The notes under the pieces: generated by a model
What the model saw: only the letters and a program-made list of their open reading frames with translations
The model's database searches: none
Told to the model about the DNA's origin: nothing
Source of the DNA: Bacteroidales bacterium UBA3143
Lineage (GTDB): Bacteria > Bacteroidota > Bacteroidia > Bacteroidales > Dysgonomonadaceae
Direction of reading: 5' to 3'
DNA length: 64,000 nt
Assembly (NCBI GenBank): GCA_002364735.1
Contig: DEZB01000034.1
Coordinates: 3,727-67,726, forward strand
Part shown: piece by piece, positions 18,188-26,461 of the stretch
Layout: each line of letters starts with the position of its first letter
How positions within the stretch are numbered: the first letter of the stretch is position 1
Made by a program: the position numbers and the translations under genes

Positions 18188-18512
18188 AAGCTTCTACATG
18201 GAGTAAGTTTTACACCTACAAAAGCAATAACACGTACATGGAGTGACTTCTGTAGACTACGGAAGCAGAAACTTGTACATGGAGTGACTTTTGTACCCTA
18301 CAGAAGTAGCAACTTGTACATGGAGTAGCTTCTGTAGTCTACAGAAGAGAAAACTTGTTAAGAGAAACGCTTTTGTAGGCTACGGAAGAGAAAACTTGTT
18401 AAGAGAGCAGCTTTTGTAGACTACGAAAGCAATAACTTGTACATGGAGTGAGTTCTGTAGGCTACAGAAGCGATAACTTGTACATGGAATGAGTTTTGTA
18501 GATTAAATAACC
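18188..18512 (+). repeat. 41-bp tandem hairpin array, eight copies in perfect phase
   Basis: Units start every 41 bp with no insertion or deletion: 18188, 18229, 18270, 18311, 18352, 18393, 18434 and 18475 (the last is partial). A typical unit contains TGTACATGGAG and then the inverted repeat CTTCTGTAG-N-CTACAGAAG at unit positions 19-37. In copies 2-6 the nine-base arms pair fully or nearly so, and substitutions at positions 22/34 and 23/33 give C-G, U-G or U-A pairs. Copy 7 loses only the terminal pair; copies 1 and 8 have lost the stem. The U-G combinations pair only in plus-strand RNA. A 41-bp period cannot be a coding repeat. The rest of the 18083-18585 gap holds no gene. Confidence 0.93.
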
Positions 18513-18534
18513 ATTCATCACTCGTTTATCACAT

Positions 18535-18588
18535 ATCCACATACCTCATATCTCACACCTCACACCTCACACCTCACATTCTCACTCA
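18535..18588 (-). repeat. G-rich GTGAGGT-type tail starting at the ovoA stop codon
   Basis: On the minus strand the ovoA stop TGA runs straight into repeated GTGAGGT units (three near-perfect copies), then degenerate GATATGAGG sequence. The strand is almost free of C. Similar tails follow several other genes in this window. Confidence 0.7.
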
Positions 18589-20691
18589 CTTCTTCTTCCA
18601 AATAGTAATTTCTGATAATCTCTCTATTTTAATACGTGATGAAAGTTTAACTTTGGTATTAAGTGTAATTGGATCACGCTCCATTGCAAAGTGTTTTTCC
18701 AAAATATTTTTAATCCCATCTAACGAAGTAACTGGTTCGCCATCCTTTTTGAAACCGCCTGGCCAATTTTCTCTTACTTCATCTTTCCAATTATAAGTAG
18801 ATGCGAGTATTAAATATCCATTTTCGTTCAATCGTGTGTGTATATTAGCAAGGAAATCGATTGGATTATTTAATTCCTCTAACAAGTTGGCCGCAACTAT
18901 CACATCATAGTCTTTATAAATAGGTTTGAGGTTTTGAGCATTGTCTTGTTTAAAGGTAATGTTTCCTTTGTTTGCACCCAAAGTAAAATCGGACAATACC
19001 ACATCGCGATAAAACACCAATTCTCCCTCATCCTTCATCACATAGCGTGTGTATCCTTGCTCTTGTAATTGAATGGGAATGCGAATGTATCGTGCAGAAG
19101 AATCCAATGCAGTAATCTTTTCATAGAAAGGAGCAAGTTCAAAAGCCAAACGACCAGTATCAGCATTCAAATCCAATAAAGTTTTAACGGGTTTGCCCTC
19201 AAGCAATGTCAAAATAATAATGGATAATTCATGAAAGAACGATGCATTCAATGTAAACTTGTCACCCCAGTTAGCTTCACAAGATATAGCCACTTCATAG
19301 TCCGTTTCATAATCTGCTTCTTCAATATTCAGTGGAGTTTCTGTTTCAACCATTCTGAAACCTGCATGTTGATAGAAATGTCTGCGAAATGCATAACGTG
19401 AATGTTTTGTTGCTTCGTTTCCAGTAGAAATCCAAGAACCACCCTTAATTAAGTTGTGCTTGCCATCAAATGTTGGTGTTGAGAAATCGTCATACATTGG
19501 ATGCACCTTGAATCCTGCAAAGCCTGTGATTGGTGTTTCTGTCCATTGCCACACATTTCCAATCACATCAAAGAAGCCTTTGCCTTGTTCAAATTTATCG
19601 ACAGGACAGGGTGATGCAAAGTGCTCCAAGTTAATATTGCCAGGAGCATTTTCCTTCCAGTCCAACTGGTCTGCCACATCAGCATACTCATAGAGTCGCA
19701 TCCATTCGGCTTCTGTCGGCAAACGGTAAGTTTTACCCGTTTTCTTAGTCTTCCAATTGCAAAATGCTTTTGCTTCCAAATAATTCACCTCAACTGGCCA
19801 ATTCCATGGCATTGCTATTTCTTCTGCTACCAAACGCAAACGAAATTCATTGTCTTTTTTTCGCCAAAACAAAGGCATCTTTGCTTCTTTGAAGTTACGC
19901 CAATTCCAACCCTCTTCAGTCCATAACTCTTTATCTTCGTATCCTCCATCGTTAATAAACTCCAGAAACTCTTGATTAGATGTGAGGTACTTTGCAGCCT
20001 TAAAGTTTGCTATTTCTTCAAAATGCTTTCCGTATTCATTGTCCCATCCATACAGTGAATGATTGTTGGGTTTACCCAAATAAACTTCCCCTCCTTCTAC
20101 AGTTATCATTTCATTTATAGGTGCTTCACCACTCTCCCTACATATTTCACCAAAACGTCCTGCTACTACTTGTCCCAATGGTAATTGACGAATCAAGACA
20201 GACGATGTTTCTAAATGAATGCGCTCGTGTTCAATACACATCATCACTATCCAATACGGATTGTCCCAATCAATAGGTAAATGCAACGGACTGTTGTCAA
20301 TCAGGTCTAATACTTTCTCTTTTACTGTTTCTCTATACTCACGTACTGCTTGAACTTCGGGCCAATTATAGTTTTTATTATCCAAATCGTCCCAACTCAT
20401 TTCGTCCACGCCGATAGCAAAGGTAGATTCAAATTCAGGGTTGATGCGTGCATCAATTAATTTCGCCAGATAGAGTTTATTGATATAAAACACAGCAGTA
20501 TGACCTAAATAAAACAAAATAATATGGCGCAACGGATCTCCTCGATGATAGAAGACATCGTCCGATGCTAATTGGGTATATAGTTTTTCGTATACATTCC
20601 ATGTTTTCAGAAAATAGTCTCTTATTTCTGCCCGCTTTTCTTCTTGATTACCATCGCGTAGATTAATGGTTTTTGCAACAAATGATTTCAT
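18586..20691 (-). CDS. ovoA: 5-histidylcysteine sulfoxide synthase with fused methyltransferase (OvoA)
   Basis: Non-heme iron enzyme that joins cysteine to histidine with oxygen, the first step to the antioxidant thiol ovothiol A. Residues about 25-175 are a DinB-like domain with the iron-binding HERIHLE motif (His155, His159, Glu161 region) and His64. Residues about 200-460 are the FGE-sulfatase-like domain, with TYRLPTEAEWMRLYEYA and GNVWQWTETP. Residues about 470-701 are a SAM methyltransferase (LLDLNADTGRLAFELA), which sets OvoA apart from the ergothioneine enzyme EgtB. At 701 residues it is full-length. The ATG at 20691 is preceded by GNAT on the same strand (128-bp gap). No OvoB lyase is visible in the window. 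Confidence 0.93.
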   Translation of the reverse strand: MKSFVAKTINLRDGNQEEKRAEIRDYFLKTWNVYEKLYTQLASDDVFYHRGDPLRHIILFYLGHTAVFYINKLYLAKLIDARINPEFESTFAIGVDEMSWDDLDNKNYNWPEVQAVREYRETVKEKVLDLIDNSPLHLPIDWDNPYWIVMMCIEHERIHLETSSVLIRQLPLGQVVAGRFGEICRESGEAPINEMITVEGGEVYLGKPNNHSLYGWDNEYGKHFEEIANFKAAKYLTSNQEFLEFINDGGYEDKELWTEEGWNWRNFKEAKMPLFWRKKDNEFRLRLVAEEIAMPWNWPVEVNYLEAKAFCNWKTKKTGKTYRLPTEAEWMRLYEYADVADQLDWKENAPGNINLEHFASPCPVDKFEQGKGFFDVIGNVWQWTETPITGFAGFKVHPMYDDFSTPTFDGKHNLIKGGSWISTGNEATKHSRYAFRRHFYQHAGFRMVETETPLNIEEADYETDYEVAISCEANWGDKFTLNASFFHELSIIILTLLEGKPVKTLLDLNADTGRLAFELAPFYEKITALDSSARYIRIPIQLQEQGYTRYVMKDEGELVFYRDVVLSDFTLGANKGNITFKQDNAQNLKPIYKDYDVIVAANLLEELNNPIDFLANIHTRLNENGYLILASTYNWKDEVRENWPGGFKKDGEPVTSLDGIKNILEKHFAMERDPITLNTKVKLSSRIKIERLSEITIWKKK

Positions 20692-20708
20692 GTCTTAATA
20701 TTAATATT

Positions 20709-20822
20709 TGATATGGGAGAATGGGGTATGAGGTGTGAGTTATGTGATGGTTGAATATGTGATGGTTGAACTTATTACCCTTACTACTTACCACTTTCCA
20801 CTTTCCACTTACTTCTTACTTA
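20709..20822 (-). repeat. G/A-rich tail starting at the GNAT stop codon
   Basis: From the stop TAA at 20822 the minus strand reads as short repeats of the types GTAAG and GTGGAAA, with almost no C for about 50 bp. The plus strand of the other half (20709-20775) has GGTATGAGGTGTGAG and two GTGATGGTTGAA units. Confidence 0.6.
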
Positions 20823-21374
20823 CAACTTCTTATACATATAATTCTTCTTCATTTCAAAAGGCTCTTTGCTCTCTTTATCCAATTTAGTCTGAAAGATAGC
20901 AGTTATTTCTTCAAAACCAAGTTTTTTGTATAAAGAAACAGCAGGGATGTTTTGATCCCAAACCCTAATTACTGCATCAGTATATGGTTTTGGCTGGCTT
21001 TGTTTGAATAAATGCTCAATAAGACTTTGTGCCACTCCTCTCCCTCTAAAATCTTGATCAACCATAAGATCTGCAATATATAAAGTTTTTTCTGGATCAA
21101 TATCTTTGTGATTATCAAACGGAAAATCTGGGTCGTTCTTAAGTGACAAGCAAAGTATTGCACCAATAAGTTTATCTTTATAAAAAGCTATAAATCCAAA
21201 CCCAATACGCATGATATCATCAAGCGAAGCTTCAATGGTTTCTGGTGCTATATATTGAGCATGTTTGCCTTCGGTAAATGATAGCGTATATAAATCAATT
21301 AGCTCCGTTTTATATTTTGGATAGTTTACATCATCTAATCCAAAAAAAGTAATGGGTTTTATTATTTCTTGCAT
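20820..21374 (-). CDS. GNAT-family N-acetyltransferase
   Basis: Predicted acetyl-CoA-dependent N-acyltransferase of unknown acceptor, cytoplasmic. The GNAT core spans about residues 60-165, with LYIADLMVDQDFRGRGVAQSLI forming strand 4 and the acetyl-CoA pyrophosphate loop (consensus R/Q-x-x-G-x-G/A, here RGRGVA), and NIPAVSLYKKLGFEE as the strand 5/helix 4 signature. Length 184 is normal. The ATG at 21374 is clear. It lies upstream of ovoA on the same strand and may share its transcript, but there is no specific evidence that it works on ovothiol. Confidence 0.88.
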   Translation of the reverse strand: MQEIIKPITFFGLDDVNYPKYKTELIDLYTLSFTEGKHAQYIAPETIEASLDDIMRIGFGFIAFYKDKLIGAILCLSLKNDPDFPFDNHKDIDPEKTLYIADLMVDQDFRGRGVAQSLIEHLFKQSQPKPYTDAVIRVWDQNIPAVSLYKKLGFEEITAIFQTKLDKESKEPFEMKKNYMYKKL

Positions 21375-21508
21375 TGTGTTGGTTTATTTGTTTGTTCAAC
21401 AATTAATAAGAAAGGATGTTCAGACTTTGTAGCGCTGTTACTAAACTTTTATATCTGCGTTTTAGTTTAAATAGAATAGAAATATCAAAGCGGTCAGAAA
21501 CTAATGCT

Positions 21509-21516
21509 ACCTTTGA
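21509..21516 (+). promoter_or_regulatory. -7 box before the deacetylase lipoprotein
   Basis: TACCTTTG fits the TAnnTTTG consensus, 43 bp before the ATG at 21559. No -33 TTTG is seen at 19-20 bp, so this is a partial match. Confidence 0.35.
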
Positions 21517-21558
21517 GTGAAAATAAATCTTGCAACATAATTAAAAATACACATTGTT

Positions 21559-22407
21559 ATGAAAATTAACTTCAATCTTCTTTCAATTACAGTTTCAGTT
21601 ACTCTACTTGTCAGCTGCTCGCAATCACAACAAAATGACAAACAAGATGTAGCATCGCAAGTTACCAAGACTAAAGATGCAATCTCCATTAGTTTAGAAA
21701 GCATAATTGAAGAATCCATTGAAAACAATGCTACCGAAATGATGCAAAAGAAAGAAGTTCCTGTATTGTGTTATCATCGCATAGAAGATGGAAGAAATGA
21801 TGCATATTCGGTTAGCCCCGATATGTTTATTTCTCATTTAAAGGCACTGTCTGATAGTGGCTACAATTCTATCTTGCCAGATGAACTATATGATTACTTA
21901 AAGCATAATAACCCATTACCTGACAAACCATTCATGATTACTTTTGACGATTCTCGCAAAGAACACATCACCATAGCCGCACCAGAATTGGAGAAACAGA
22001 ACTTCAGAGGTGCATTCTTTATAATGACGGTCACCAACAATAAAAAGAATTACCTAACAGGGGATGAAATTGCACAGTTGGCAAAAAACGGACACACAGT
22101 AGGGCTACATAGCTGGGACCATGTGATGGTAACAAAATATACAGACTCAACTTTCTGGAAGCAACAAGTTTTAGACCCTCAAGAGAAACTTGAAGATATG
22201 ATTGGCAAACCCATTGAATACTGGGCATACCCTAATGGAGTGTATAACCGACAAGCAGCTACAGAATTGGACAGGCATTTCAAACTTTCTTTTATTCTGA
22301 TGGCAAAACGAGATTCACTCTATCCTTTACAAACCATTCGCAGAATGATTGTTCCAACCATGACTCCTGATAAACTTATCAAATCAATGAGAAGCAATTT
22401 CAATTAA
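21559..22407 (+). CDS. Polysaccharide deacetylase (NodB-type) lipoprotein
   Basis: Envelope enzyme of carbohydrate esterase family 4, probably removing N- or O-acetyl groups from a surface polysaccharide or peptidoglycan. The signal peptide ends in lipobox LVSC (cysteine about residue 20). The NodB domain covers about residues 70-270: VPVLCYHRI, the catalytic/metal motif MITFDDS (one position differs from the common TFDDG), the zinc-binding pair in HSWDH, and WAYPNGVYN. Length is 282 residues. The ATG at 21559 is clear. It stands alone between divergent and convergent neighbours; the epimerase ends 4 bp past its stop on the other strand. Confidence 0.88.
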   Translation: MKINFNLLSITVSVTLLVSCSQSQQNDKQDVASQVTKTKDAISISLESIIEESIENNATEMMQKKEVPVLCYHRIEDGRNDAYSVSPDMFISHLKALSDSGYNSILPDELYDYLKHNNPLPDKPFMITFDDSRKEHITIAAPELEKQNFRGAFFIMTVTNNKKNYLTGDEIAQLAKNGHTVGLHSWDHVMVTKYTDSTFWKQQVLDPQEKLEDMIGKPIEYWAYPNGVYNRQAATELDRHFKLSFILMAKRDSLYPLQTIRRMIVPTMTPDKLIKSMRSNFN

Positions 22408-22411
22408 GGCT

Positions 22412-23350
22412 TTATTTTTTTAATTTATTCTTTTTCTTTTTAATAAGAATATCTTGTAAAGCATCTGACAGCTTTTTATATTTAAACTTAAAGCCCGTCT
22501 TTAGTATCTTCTTAGAAGAAATACGACTGCCCTTTAAAATTATTTGAGCCGATTCGCCCAAGAACCATTTGAATACGAATTCGGGAATTCGTGGCATAAA
22601 CATTGGCTTGCGTAACACATCGGCAACACCTTTCATAAACTCTGCGTTAGTGGTGTACTCTGGTGCGACTGCATTGTATGCTCCCTCCATAGTTTCATCT
22701 TCAATAGCTTTAATATATATTCTACACAAATCGTCAATGTGTATCCAATTCATATATTGATTGCCTTTTCCCAAGGGAGCTGCCAACCAGAACTTAGTGG
22801 GCAACACGGCTTTTTTAATCAATTCACTTTCCTCAGATAATACCACACCTGTTCTAATGCTGACTGAACGAACACCAAGGTCGGCTGTAAACTGTTTTGC
22901 TTGCTCCTCCCAATTAAAACAAGTCACGCCTAAGAAATCTGTATCGTCGTGAGCGTCAGCTTCCGAATAAATCTTGTCGGATGTTGTAGCGCCATAGTAT
23001 CCAACAGCTGATGCAGAAATAAAAGCATCTATTTTAGTATCAAGTTCCTTTATCTTATCCAACAGCAAATGAGCCGAACGCACCCTACTACCCACAATCA
23101 TCCGTTTGCGCGCCTCTGTCCACCTGCCTTCAGCAATTCCTACTCCAGCAAGATGAACTATTACGTCAGCTTCTTCCAAAGCATCTTTATCAATGTCTCC
23201 CGTCAGTAAATTCCATTTGTAACGAGGTATTTCAGCTTTAATGTGTTTTTCACGACTAAGCCAGATTACTTCGTAGCCTTTTTCAATCAGCATACCAGAT
23301 AAGCGTCTTCCTACCATCCCCGAGCCACCAGTTATTAAGATTGTTTTCAT
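22412..23350 (-). CDS. TIGR01777-family (YfcH/SulA-like) NAD-dependent epimerase
   Basis: Extended short-chain dehydrogenase-like protein of the YfcH family; the physiological substrate is not known. The N-terminal Rossmann motif ITGGSGMVGRRLSGMLI binds NADP(H). Family signatures include VIVHLAGVGIAEGRWTEARK near residue 65, ISASAVGYYG near 112, and the C-terminal DUF1731 region, PMFMPRIPEFVFKWFLGE. Length 312 includes a lysine-rich tail (IKKKKNKLKK). The ATG is at 23350. A palindromic sequence lies just upstream. The gene converges with the deacetylase with only 4 bp between the stops. Confidence 0.9.
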   Translation of the reverse strand: MKTILITGGSGMVGRRLSGMLIEKGYEVIWLSREKHIKAEIPRYKWNLLTGDIDKDALEEADVIVHLAGVGIAEGRWTEARKRMIVGSRVRSAHLLLDKIKELDTKIDAFISASAVGYYGATTSDKIYSEADAHDDTDFLGVTCFNWEEQAKQFTADLGVRSVSIRTGVVLSEESELIKKAVLPTKFWLAAPLGKGNQYMNWIHIDDLCRIYIKAIEDETMEGAYNAVAPEYTTNAEFMKGVADVLRKPMFMPRIPEFVFKWFLGESAQIILKGSRISSKKILKTGFKFKYKKLSDALQDILIKKKKNKLKK

Positions 23351-23364
23351 AGTAATAATTATGT

Positions 23365-23397
23365 ATAGTTTGTTTACAGTTTAATTGTAAACCTATA
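23365..23397. promoter_or_regulatory. Imperfect palindrome upstream of the epimerase gene
   Basis: Arms GTTTACA (23372-23378) and TGTAAAC (23386-23392) are perfect, and outer TATAG/CTATA extends them with a small bulge. It lies 15-47 bp before the ATG at 23350, where an operator could act, but no regulator is known. Confidence 0.35.
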
Positions 23398-23623
23398 ACA
23401 AAAAAAGGTGAAAGAATGTTGTGCGAAGAATGTAATATTGATAAGTGTTTTGAGGTTTGAAGCTTGTGAAATAGGAATTCTGAGAGAGAAGTTTTCTAAA
23501 TTGTGTATCAGTTGAACTTTTTTTGAATAAACTATGATTAATATTTACTATTTCCACATATTTTACAACAAAAAATAATATATCTTTACGACGAATATAA
23601 ATATACAATCAAATAAAATCCTC

Positions 23624-24217
23624 ATGAATAAGTGCAAATCTCTACTGCTTTTAATAATTTGTCTTATCTCTATTAATTCATTTGCTCAAAAAAATGAAAT
23701 TAAAGTAATGTATTCTCCCGTGTCACTTCAAAGAATGGATGGGTGGGATAAAGACTTTGATGGACTCGATGCTAAATATACAGGTGCATTTATGATTGAT
23801 TATAATCGCTATGTGAAACCTCGCTTAAAGTTAGGAATCAATGTGGCATTTGACCATAAGAAAGTATCAGGTACGAAAACCCAAACTTATCAGAACCCCC
23901 ATCCGCCTTATGATTGGATTACAACAACCTATAAACAGTCAAATAAAGAAGGATGGTTTTTCTTTGGTCCTCAAGTAGGATATGAATACATACATAAAGA
24001 CAATTTCCGAATGGGCAGCCTTGTAGGTGTGTCCATGGTTTTAATTAATCGAGACGATGAGGTTGAAGATGCGTTTACAAACAAAGAAACCGAAGTGAAT
24101 TTCTTTTTTCATGCGGAAGTAGTAAACTTTACCTGGGGTACAAACCATGGGCTTACTGGTCAATTAGGATATGGTCACAAAGGATTGATTAGTGTTGGAT
24201 ACTTCGTTAGATGGTAA
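23624..24217 (+). CDS. Small exported protein, probable outer-membrane beta-barrel
   Basis: I do not recognise the family. A signal peptide, MNKCKSLLLLIICLISINSFAQ, is clear. The mature part (about 175 residues) is rich in alternating aromatic and polar residues, with strands such as RLKLGINVAFDHK, WFFFGPQVGYEYIH and LTGQLGYGHKGLISVGYFVRW, and ends in an aromatic residue (W), all usual for outer-membrane beta-barrels. The ATG is at 23624. The IS element begins 78 bp after the stop, and two more small proteins of the same general type lie on the far side of the IS. Function unknown. Confidence 0.7.
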   Translation: MNKCKSLLLLIICLISINSFAQKNEIKVMYSPVSLQRMDGWDKDFDGLDAKYTGAFMIDYNRYVKPRLKLGINVAFDHKKVSGTKTQTYQNPHPPYDWITTTYKQSNKEGWFFFGPQVGYEYIHKDNFRMGSLVGVSMVLINRDDEVEDAFTNKETEVNFFFHAEVVNFTWGTNHGLTGQLGYGHKGLISVGYFVRW

Positions 24218-24295
24218 TTTCAGGTATTAGTTTTGTCCAAGTTTTTAAGCTCGCGGACTGCTCTACTATTAACAATATAAATACTGTCTTTTGGG

Positions 24296-26388
24296 TTAAC
24301 CCAAGTTGCAGCTATGAGTCATTAATAGCCTGATTAATTGCGGTATAATTTTTTTTGAGTTCAGATTTGGGCACTACATATTTTCGTTTTACAAATGGAT
24401 AATTTTTATAACCAAGCGCACAATAGACTTTCTCAACTTGCGTGTTAGGCTGCGAGCATCTCCTAATTTGAATAGTTTGATTGAAAGAGTTTTCTCCTGT
24501 TGTTGTAACAATCTTTTGAGTGTTAGTTATTCTGACAATCTCTTGCCAGCCGCTGTTGATTCCTTTTGTCTTTAGTTGATATCGGATTGTATTAACAAGC
24601 CAATATGCAAGCAACCCTAAGTGAAGATGCGCCATCGTGGATTCATCATTTTTGTGATAAATTGGACGCAAATCAAGATCTGTTTTTAAACAGCGAAAGG
24701 TACTTTCTATTTCTCTTATTGTATTATAAATTGTCCAAGGAGTTTCTTCCTGCTCTGGAATAAGGCTGGTACGAATAAAGTAAACACCGAGTTGCTCTGT
24801 CAAGGTATCATAGACTTCCTTTTGGACAGCCGTAACCTGTTTTGCAATACTGCCATACTCTTCCACTTCAATGGTATAGAACTTATTCATCGATGGGTAT
24901 TTCTCTAATGTTCGACCTATACGTTGGTTTACTTTTTCCACTTTTTTGATTCCTCCTCTTTTTGTGAGAGCCGCATTAATCTTTTCTATTTCTTGCAAAA
25001 ATCTTGCTTCAAATTGATTTTTCATCGATTGCTCTTTTAGCATCTTGCGTTCACTGTGAGCTTTGACAATATAATCTGTATGCTTATCAGATAGTATTCT
25101 TTGAAGACTTACTTTCTGTTTATTTGTAGTGGTTATCTGGCAAATTGGTTTTCCTATCTCTATCTGATAATCCTTTATTTTGGTGGGACTTACACAAACA
25201 TAATCGAATCCATTTTTCTTTATGAGTTTGCAATTATCTTCGGTGGCGATTCCTGCATCAAGTACCACTATTGCGCGTTTTTCGGTACTTGTCTTTATGC
25301 GTATCTTGTTAATTATATCGGGTAGTGATTTGGAATCACTTTTGTTACCCTCAAAGATGTTTGAATATTTTAAAAAGCCTTGTGCATTAACTACCAAGGC
25401 TAAGACCACCAGCTTACAATCGCTCCTCTTTTCTTTGCTTCTGGCAAACTGAGCTAATATGCTCTTGATTTTTCTACCCTCAAAGTAGGTATTGGTTAAA
25501 TCGTAAAGAATAATCTTATCATCCAAATCGAAGAGCTCATTGGTTCTTTTTGAAAGGTATTGCTCCAAGCTATCCTTTATGCTATATAAGTCCAAAGCAC
25601 TATTATAAAGTTTATCTTTGGAGATGTTATTAATGTCATAACCTGTAATTTCACAGACAGCTGAATTTTCTTTAATCCATCGACTTGTTCTGCTTTCGGA
25701 AAAAGGATAGACAGCTCGCGAAATAATTTGTGTTACAGCTAATTGTACTCTTGCCTGTTCCCAACCTTTACTTTCCAAGTGCTCCTTTATTCCAAGTTGC
25801 TCAACAACCTGGTAACACATCCATTCAGAACCTATTTCCCGTACGTCTTTGTGGCGCATGGTATCCGTGTCAATGGAGCGTCTTTTCTTTTCGTAGGACT
25901 CAACTGATATGTCAATCTTTCTCTTACTAATAAGTTGCTGCCAATAATTATCAGCCCACTTGAGTGCTTCTTGATCCTCTTCTTCGAATAAAGGTTCTTT
26001 ATGTGCTAAGCGATCGTTAAGTATCCGTTGAATGATATTGAGCTTTTCAACAGGGTAATTTATAAACCCTACAGTAAGAAGTGTGCGGTGGCAAACACGA
26101 TTGTTTTCGTTACGGTAACTTTCTACTAAACGATAATAACCGCCGATTTCGCCAGTTGCTGGATTTGTTCTTACTACTTGTCGGAAATACATCTCGCAAA
26201 GGTCATATCTATAAATCGATTTTACAATACCCCCCTGGGCACTACAAGCCATCTTTTCGATGAAAACAAAGGGTTTCAGAGCAGGTTTTAACTGTTCTTT
26301 ATATAATAGGCTGTTTATTGAATGAGAATAGCAACTAGTTTAACTGTAATTTAACACAGCTGGGTGTGATAGCTGCAACTTGGGTTAA
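24296..26388. mobile_element. Complete IS1634-family insertion sequence
   Basis: A 2,093-bp element bounded by perfect 20-bp inverted repeats, TTAACCCAAGTTGCAGCTAT at 24296-24315 and its complement at 26369-26388. It holds one transposase gene on the minus strand, whose stop codon lies inside the left repeat. I found no short target duplication next to the repeats; members of this family can make long or variable duplications, so this does not argue against mobility. It splits a group of small outer-membrane protein genes. Confidence 0.9.
24312..26192 (-). CDS. IS1634-family transposase
   Basis: DDE transposase of the IS4/IS1634 superfamily. The catalytic acids are in ILYDLTNTYFEG (first Asp, about residue 235), VVLDAGIATEDN (second Asp, about 310) and the YREK-type block TIREIESTFRCLKTDLDLRP (Glu, about 500). 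I choose the ATG at 26192 (MYFRQVVRTNP), which fits the usual N-terminus; an ATG at 26252 is also in frame. The open frame of about 626 residues is intact, so the element could be active. The TAG stop at 24312-24314 falls within the terminal inverted repeat. Confidence 0.93.
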   Translation of the reverse strand: MYFRQVVRTNPATGEIGGYYRLVESYRNENNRVCHRTLLTVGFINYPVEKLNIIQRILNDRLAHKEPLFEEEDQEALKWADNYWQQLISKRKIDISVESYEKKRRSIDTDTMRHKDVREIGSEWMCYQVVEQLGIKEHLESKGWEQARVQLAVTQIISRAVYPFSESRTSRWIKENSAVCEITGYDINNISKDKLYNSALDLYSIKDSLEQYLSKRTNELFDLDDKIILYDLTNTYFEGRKIKSILAQFARSKEKRSDCKLVVLALVVNAQGFLKYSNIFEGNKSDSKSLPDIINKIRIKTSTEKRAIVVLDAGIATEDNCKLIKKNGFDYVCVSPTKIKDYQIEIGKPICQITTTNKQKVSLQRILSDKHTDYIVKAHSERKMLKEQSMKNQFEARFLQEIEKINAALTKRGGIKKVEKVNQRIGRTLEKYPSMNKFYTIEVEEYGSIAKQVTAVQKEVYDTLTEQLGVYFIRTSLIPEQEETPWTIYNTIREIESTFRCLKTDLDLRPIYHKNDESTMAHLHLGLLAYWLVNTIRYQLKTKGINSGWQEIVRITNTQKIVTTTGENSFNQTIQIRRCSQPNTQVEKVYCALGYKNYPFVKRKYVVPKSELKKNYTAINQAINDS

Positions 26389-26461
26389 ACAGCATAGTCC
26401 ATGGCTGAATAAACTGATTTTTTTGTTGTCTAACCGAAATTAGACATTGTGTCAATATTTA

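Noticed and set aside
18188..18512. CRISPR array
   Set aside because: The whole 41-bp unit repeats without unique spacers, the copies are degenerate, and no cas gene is near.
18586..20691. EgtB (ergothioneine sulfoxide synthase) for the DinB/FGE protein
   Set aside because: EgtB lacks the fused C-terminal methyltransferase; the 701-residue domain order fits OvoA.
24280..26410. Short target-site duplication flanking the IS element
   Set aside because: The 5-10 bp next to the two repeats (TTTTGGG and ACAGCAT) do not match; members of this family can make long duplications that I could not locate.
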